Positions 60,126 through 64,000 of a DNA stretch of 64,000 nucleotides are shown piece after piece. Positions within the stretch are counted from its first letter, which is position 1. Every line of letters begins with the position of its first letter. Source of the DNA: Thermaerobacter subterraneus DSM 13965 (GTDB lineage Bacteria; Bacillota; Sulfobacillia; Thermaerobacterales; Thermaerobacteraceae). The stretch lies in assembly GCF_000183545.2 (NCBI RefSeq), contig NZ_JH976535.1, positions 1,231,890-1,295,889 of the forward strand, in the 5' to 3' direction. Under the pieces are notes generated by a model that did not search any database, had not been told where the DNA came from, and saw nothing but the letters and a program-made list of their open reading frames with translations. A program made the translations under genes and the position numbers.

Positions 60126-61700
60126 ATGGTGCGTGGCGCCGGGCCGGACGGGCAGCGACATGCCCGGCTGGCCCACCAGGTCAAGGAACTGACCCGGCTG
60201 TCCTCGGCTTTGTCGGAGCGGCTGGGCGATCTGGTCCAGCAGCTGGAGTCCGCCAACCGGGCGGGGTTCACCGGCGGGTTCACCGGCGTGGTGGCCGTGG
60301 ACGTGGAGCGGCTGCGGGCGGCCCTTCACCACACCGCCGACCTCAACGTGAAGACCTTTCGCTGGCGGGGGCGCCTGGTGGCCGCGTTGCTCTTCCTCGA
60401 ACCCCTGGTGGACACCCGGCGCCTGGGCGGGCTGGTGGAAGACCTGGACAAGTTCCTGCGCCAGGGAACGGCCAAGGCGGCCCTGGACCCGGCCTGGTGG
60501 CGCCTGGGCGACGAGGCGGAGACCCTGCCCGGGCTGGACGAGGCGGTGATGCGGTTGCTCACGGGTCACGCCGTCCTCTGCCTGGAAGGGCAGCGGAGGG
60601 TCTGGGTCTTCGAGGTGCGCAGCTTCCGGCAGCGGGCCGTGGACGAGCCCCAGGCGGAGCGGCTGGTGCGGGGCCCCCGGGACGGGTTCGTCGAGAGCGT
60701 CGAGGTCAACGTGGCCCTGATCCGCCAGCGCCTGGTCACCCCAAACCTGGTGCTCAGGACCTACCGCCTGGGGGATGTGGCCCGCACCCGGGTGTGCATG
60801 GTCTACCTGGAAGGGATCGCTCCCGCGGAGCTGGTGTCGGAGGTCGAGCGGCGGCTGGCTCGCATCCGCTCCGACGCGGTGCTGGATTCGGGGCAGCTGG
60901 AACAGTGGCTGGAAGACCGGCCGTGGTCGCCCTTCCCCCAGCTGATGGAGACGGAGCGGCCGGACCGAGCCGTGGCCAACCTGCTGGCCGGGCGCATCGT
61001 GCTCTTGACCGACGGGAGCCCCTTCGCCCTGGTGGCGCCTGCCCTGTTCAGCCAGTTCTACCAGTCGCCCGAGGACTACTACCAGCGGTGGATCATCTCG
61101 ACCCTGATCCGGCTGATCCGAGTCCTGTCCATGGCGCTGGCCCTGCTCATGCCGGCGCTGTACATCGCCTTCGTTTCCTTCCATCCGGAGATGATTCCCA
61201 CGCCCCTGGCGGTGCTGCTGGCTTCCATGCGCGGCGGCGTGCCCTTTCCCGCCATCGGCGAGGCGCTGCTGCTGGAAACGGCGGTGGAGATCCTGCGCGA
61301 GGCCAGCATCCGGCTGCCCGGACCCATCGGCCCTGCCATCAGCATCGTGGGTGGCCTGATCATCGGCGAGATGACGGTCTCGGCGGGCCTGGTCAGCCCC
61401 GCCATGGTGATCGTGGTGGCCGTGACCACCATCGGTTCCTTCGCGACGCCCAACTACAGCGCGGCCATCGCCCTGCGCATCCTGCGTTATCCTCTGATGC
61501 TGGCCGCGTCGGTGTTCGGTCTCTACGGGGTGGTCGTCGGACTGCTGCTGATCATCGTCCACCTGGCGGACCTGGAATCCTTTGGACTACCCTACCTGTA
61601 TCCCTTCACCCCGCCCCGGTCGCTGAAGGAACTCAGGGACACCCTGGTGCGGGCGCCCCTGCCCGCGGTGCAGCGGGGTGAGGGTGCCACCCGCCCGTAG
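60126..61700 (+). CDS. Spore germination receptor A subunit (GerA family)
   Basis: Inner-membrane subunit of a Ger-type nutrient receptor of spores. Residues about 50-330 form the N-terminal soluble domain; the membrane part follows, with ALFSQFYQSPEDYYQRW, LMPALYIAFVSFHPEMIPTPLAVLLASMRGGVPFPA (positions about 345-385), the helix GPIGPAISIVGGLIIGEMTV and ATPNYSAAIALRILRYPLML, all typical of GerAA. ATG 60126 has GGGGGTGGGG upstream and gives 524 residues; earlier in-frame starts back to ATG 60045 lack a site. First gene of a gerA-gerB-gerC operon, expected to be expressed in the forespore. Confidence 0.92.
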   Translation: MVRGAGPDGQRHARLAHQVKELTRLSSALSERLGDLVQQLESANRAGFTGGFTGVVAVDVERLRAALHHTADLNVKTFRWRGRLVAALLFLEPLVDTRRLGGLVEDLDKFLRQGTAKAALDPAWWRLGDEAETLPGLDEAVMRLLTGHAVLCLEGQRRVWVFEVRSFRQRAVDEPQAERLVRGPRDGFVESVEVNVALIRQRLVTPNLVLRTYRLGDVARTRVCMVYLEGIAPAELVSEVERRLARIRSDAVLDSGQLEQWLEDRPWSPFPQLMETERPDRAVANLLAGRIVLLTDGSPFALVAPALFSQFYQSPEDYYQRWIISTLIRLIRVLSMALALLMPALYIAFVSFHPEMIPTPLAVLLASMRGGVPFPAIGEALLLETAVEILREASIRLPGPIGPAISIVGGLIIGEMTVSAGLVSPAMVIVVAVTTIGSFATPNYSAAIALRILRYPLMLAASVFGLYGVVVGLLLIIVHLADLESFGLPYLYPFTPPRSLKELRDTLVRAPLPAVQRGEGATRP

Positions 61701-61722
61701 CCCGGCGGGGGAGGTGTCGCCG

Positions 61723-62952
61723 TTGCAGAACAGCCAGGCGGTCACCGTACGGGGGGCCCTGACGGTGATCGTCAACGTCATGATCGGGGTGGGCATCCTC
61801 ACCTTGCCCCGGGAGGTGGCGGCCCGCAGCGGCCCCGACAGCGTGGTGGCCACCCTGCTGGGGGCCCTGCCGGTGGCCGTGGTGCTGGCCGCCCTGAACG
61901 GGCTCTCCCCATGGATGCACCGGCGCCGGCTGCAGCACGGGCTGGAAATGCTGGTGGGGCGCTGGCCGGCCCGGATCCTGCTCGTGGCCTACGCGATCTA
62001 CTTTGGCGTGCTGGCATCGGTCATCGCCCGGGCCTTTGCCGAGGTGGTCAACGCCAACGTGCTGCGCAACACCCCGGTCGAGGCCATCATGATCCCCATG
62101 CTGCTCGCCGCGGTCTTCCTGGTCCACCACCGCACCGTCACCGTGATGCGGGCCATCGAGCTGACCTTCCCCGTGCTGGTGGTGACCCTGGTGCTGCTGG
62201 CCCTGGCCACCATGGGCCGGGTCAACCTCATCTACGTGCGGCCCCAGTGGGCGCTGGGCGCCGGCCCCCTCATCCAGGGCGCCGCGGCGTCGCTGTTTGC
62301 CTATTCAGGGTTCGCAGTGTACCTCTTCCTGCTGCCCGAGCTGGAAGCCCGGCCCCGCCGGGCCATGCCCTGGCTGGTGGCAGGCCTGGTCGGCCTGATC
62401 TACAGCATGGTGGTGTTTTCGGCGGTGGGCACCTTCGGGGTGGTGGAGGTCCAGCGCATCACCTGGCCCACCATCGAGCTGGTGAAGGTGACCCAGATCC
62501 CTGGCCGGGTGTTCGAGCGGCTGGAGTCGGCCTTCCTGGCCGTGTGGGTGACGGCGGTGTTCACCACCGTGGGTCCGGCCCTCTTCGCCGCGGCCAAGGC
62601 CTTGCAGGCCCTGTTCGAGCTCGACGAGCACCGGGTCCTGGCCCCCATGGCCCTGCCCCTCATGTACGTGGTGGCGCTCCTGCCGGCCAACTTCGCGGCT
62701 GTGGGCCAGCTGATGACCGTGCTGGGCTGGGTGAGCCTGGGCCTGGAGGTGGCCGTGCCCCTGCTGCTCTGGGCGGTGGCGGCGATCAAGGGCCGGCGCC
62801 TGCAGCGGGCTCACCGCGGCCCCGCGGCGGCGGCTGCCGCCGGGGCCGGTCCCTCCCCCGTCCGCCCGTCCGGGGGTCCATTCGGGCGGGTCGCCGGTGC
62901 TGGATCGCCCGCCGGGTCCGGGGCGGCCTCCGGCCCCGAGCGCGGGGTGTAG
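61723..62952 (+). CDS. Spore germination permease-like B subunit (GerB family)
   Basis: Membrane protein of the amino-acid/polyamine/organocation superfamily that acts with GerA and GerC in germinant sensing. N-terminal NVMIGVGILTLPREVAARSGPDSV is the GerB signature, and about ten helices follow, including SLFAYSGFAVYLFLLPEL. TTG 61723 is chosen because GGGGGAGGTG lies 6-7 bases upstream; the frame could extend to GTG 61678 inside gerA. 409 residues with an Ala/Gly/Pro tail. Translation is probably coupled to gerA. Confidence 0.92.
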   Translation: MQNSQAVTVRGALTVIVNVMIGVGILTLPREVAARSGPDSVVATLLGALPVAVVLAALNGLSPWMHRRRLQHGLEMLVGRWPARILLVAYAIYFGVLASVIARAFAEVVNANVLRNTPVEAIMIPMLLAAVFLVHHRTVTVMRAIELTFPVLVVTLVLLALATMGRVNLIYVRPQWALGAGPLIQGAAASLFAYSGFAVYLFLLPELEARPRRAMPWLVAGLVGLIYSMVVFSAVGTFGVVEVQRITWPTIELVKVTQIPGRVFERLESAFLAVWVTAVFTTVGPALFAAAKALQALFELDEHRVLAPMALPLMYVVALLPANFAAVGQLMTVLGWVSLGLEVAVPLLLWAVAAIKGRRLQRAHRGPAAAAAAGAGPSPVRPSGGPFGRVAGAGSPAGSGAASGPERGV

Positions 62953-62955
62953 CCC

Positions 62956-64000
62956 GTGGCCCGGTGCTTCCAGGGCGCCCGGCGGGCGGTGGCTGCGGAC
63001 CGGCGTCCCTCTCGCCGCCCCGGCGGGCGGCTGGTTCTGGTGCTGGTGGCGGCCGCTCTGGTGCTGGGCGGGTGCTGGGACGCCCGGGACGTGGAAGATC
63101 GGGCCATCGTGGTGGGGGTCGGCCTGGACCGGGCCCGGGGCGGGCGCATCGAGGTGAGCCTGGAGGTGACCATTCCCGGGGGCACCACCACGCGGCCGGG
63201 CATCAGCGGCAACCAGCCGGGGCAGCGTGGCGGCCTCCAGGGGGGCACCAAGGTGGTGCTTGCTGCTACGGGAGCCACGGTCCACGAGGCGATCGCGCAC
63301 CTTCGGGATGCCGCCCGCTTTGACATCTTCCTCGGCCACGTGCGGGTGGTCCTCGTCGGGGAGGACCTGGCCCGGGCTGGGGTCCTGCAACACCTGGAGA
63401 TGCTGGTGCAGAACCCCGAGATCCGGCGGCTGATCCCGCTGGCCGTCGTGCGGGGCCGGGCGAAGGATTTCCTGACGACGACCATGGCCCAGGACGCCAC
63501 GGCCGCCCTCTACCTGAGCCAGATGCTGGACGATCTGACCCGCACCGGCCGTGCCCCCAACGTAGACCTGTCGCGGTTCCTCACCGATGTCTCGGAGCCC
63601 GGCGTCGATCCCGTGGCCTCCGTGCTGCGGCAGGCGGCGGGAACGGAAGCGGGCATCGACTGGGCCGGCCTGGCGGTGTTCCGGGACGACCGCCTCCAGA
63701 CGATCATCCGGCCGCCCGAGGCATGGTACCTGATGTGGGCCATGGGCAGCCCGCGGCGGACCACCCTGTACGTCCCCGTGCGGGAGCCTGTATCGGGCGG
63801 CGTGGTGCTCGACATCTTCCACGTGGACTCGCGCCTCAACCTCCAGGGGCCGCCGGACAGCCGTGAGGCGGTGCTTCGCCTGCTGGTGGAGGGGCGGGTG
63901 GTCGAGCACCGGGCCGGCGGGATCGACCTGACGGACACCGCCACCATGCGCCGGATCCAGGCCCGTACCCAGCGGGACCTGCAACAGCGGGTGCAGCGGA
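62956..64000 (+). CDS. Spore germination lipoprotein C subunit (GerC family), cut by the window end
   Basis: Partial: 348 codons before the sequence ends. A lipoprotein signal with lipobox VLGGC (Cys near residue 37) is followed by the family start WDARDVEDRAIVVGVGLDRA. Next come FDIFLGHVRVVLVGEDLARAGVLQHLEMLVQNPEIRR (about residues 120-156) and ATMRRIQARTQRDLQQRVQR at the edge. These match the Ger(x)C lipoprotein, which anchors to the outer face of the inner spore membrane. GTG 62956 is 3 bases after the gerB stop; a GTG at 62989 is an alternative. Completes the germination operon. Confidence 0.9.
   Translation, partial: MARCFQGARRAVAADRRPSRRPGGRLVLVLVAAALVLGGCWDARDVEDRAIVVGVGLDRARGGRIEVSLEVTIPGGTTTRPGISGNQPGQRGGLQGGTKVVLAATGATVHEAIAHLRDAARFDIFLGHVRVVLVGEDLARAGVLQHLEMLVQNPEIRRLIPLAVVRGRAKDFLTTTMAQDATAALYLSQMLDDLTRTGRAPNVDLSRFLTDVSEPGVDPVASVLRQAAGTEAGIDWAGLAVFRDDRLQTIIRPPEAWYLMWAMGSPRRTTLYVPVREPVSGGVVLDIFHVDSRLNLQGPPDSREAVLRLLVEGRVVEHRAGGIDLTDTATMRRIQARTQRDLQQRVQR

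Overview
The window is about 70% G+C and comes from a spore-forming Gram-positive bacterium. Four T-box antitermination modules, an FMN riboswitch with an intrinsic terminator, a Bacillus-order purine operon and a gerA/gerB/gerC germination operon all point to the Firmicutes. Base composition and gene content resemble a thermophilic Clostridia lineage such as Thermaerobacter; that genus assignment is inference. Many genes overlap by 4 bases (ATGA, GTGA, TTGA), and GTG or TTG starts are common.

Layout. Positions 61-4013 hold respiratory genes: cytochrome bd subunit I, a frameshifted subunit II, an SCO1/SenC protein and a PCuAC copper chaperone, closed by a terminator. A class C-like group II intron with its maturase (4179-6064) sits directly behind that terminator. 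An HtrA protease follows (6231-7712). The tryptophan operon trpEGDCFBA (8298-16566) is preceded by a strong promoter, a complete T-box with a UGG (Trp) specifier, and a second T-box module that lacks a recognisable Stem I. On the minus strand lie an unknown small gene and a coupled MFS transporter / DUF2089 / DUF4097 operon (16795-20564). Next come an SDR epimerase, an rRNA methyltransferase, a hotdog thioesterase, a pterin dehydratase, and proC behind a proline T-box (CCC specifier). An Aap-type amino-acid ABC transporter (26531-31225), an FAD oxidoreductase, a two-subunit 2-oxoacid:ferredoxin oxidoreductase and a HesB/IscA protein follow. cimA (minus strand) has a T-box whose best specifier is AUC (Ile). 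After two small genes comes purEBCSQLFMNHD (40974-55410), behind a promoter with PurBox-like sites. The riboflavin operon (FMN riboswitch, ribD, a RibE-RibB-RibA fusion, ribH; 55414-59976) is next, and the window ends in a spore-germination operon whose third gene runs off the edge.

How it works together. Most of the window is amino-acid, purine and flavin biosynthesis, each block controlled by an RNA switch or operator that reads its own end product: uncharged tRNA-Trp, tRNA-Pro and probably tRNA-Ile, FMN, and probably PurR with PRPP. The proline and isoleucine switches use a UGGU bulge (A73 tRNAs) and both Trp modules use UGGC (G73), which supports the assignments independently.

Most unusual points: the trifunctional riboflavin fusion; the Stem-I-less second trp T-box; the MFS/DUF2089/DUF4097 operon, whose two regulatory-looking proteins share a C-terminal helix-pair motif; and many Gly/Ala/Pro-rich insertions or extensions in otherwise conserved enzymes, some built from visible 39- or 51-bp tandem repeats.
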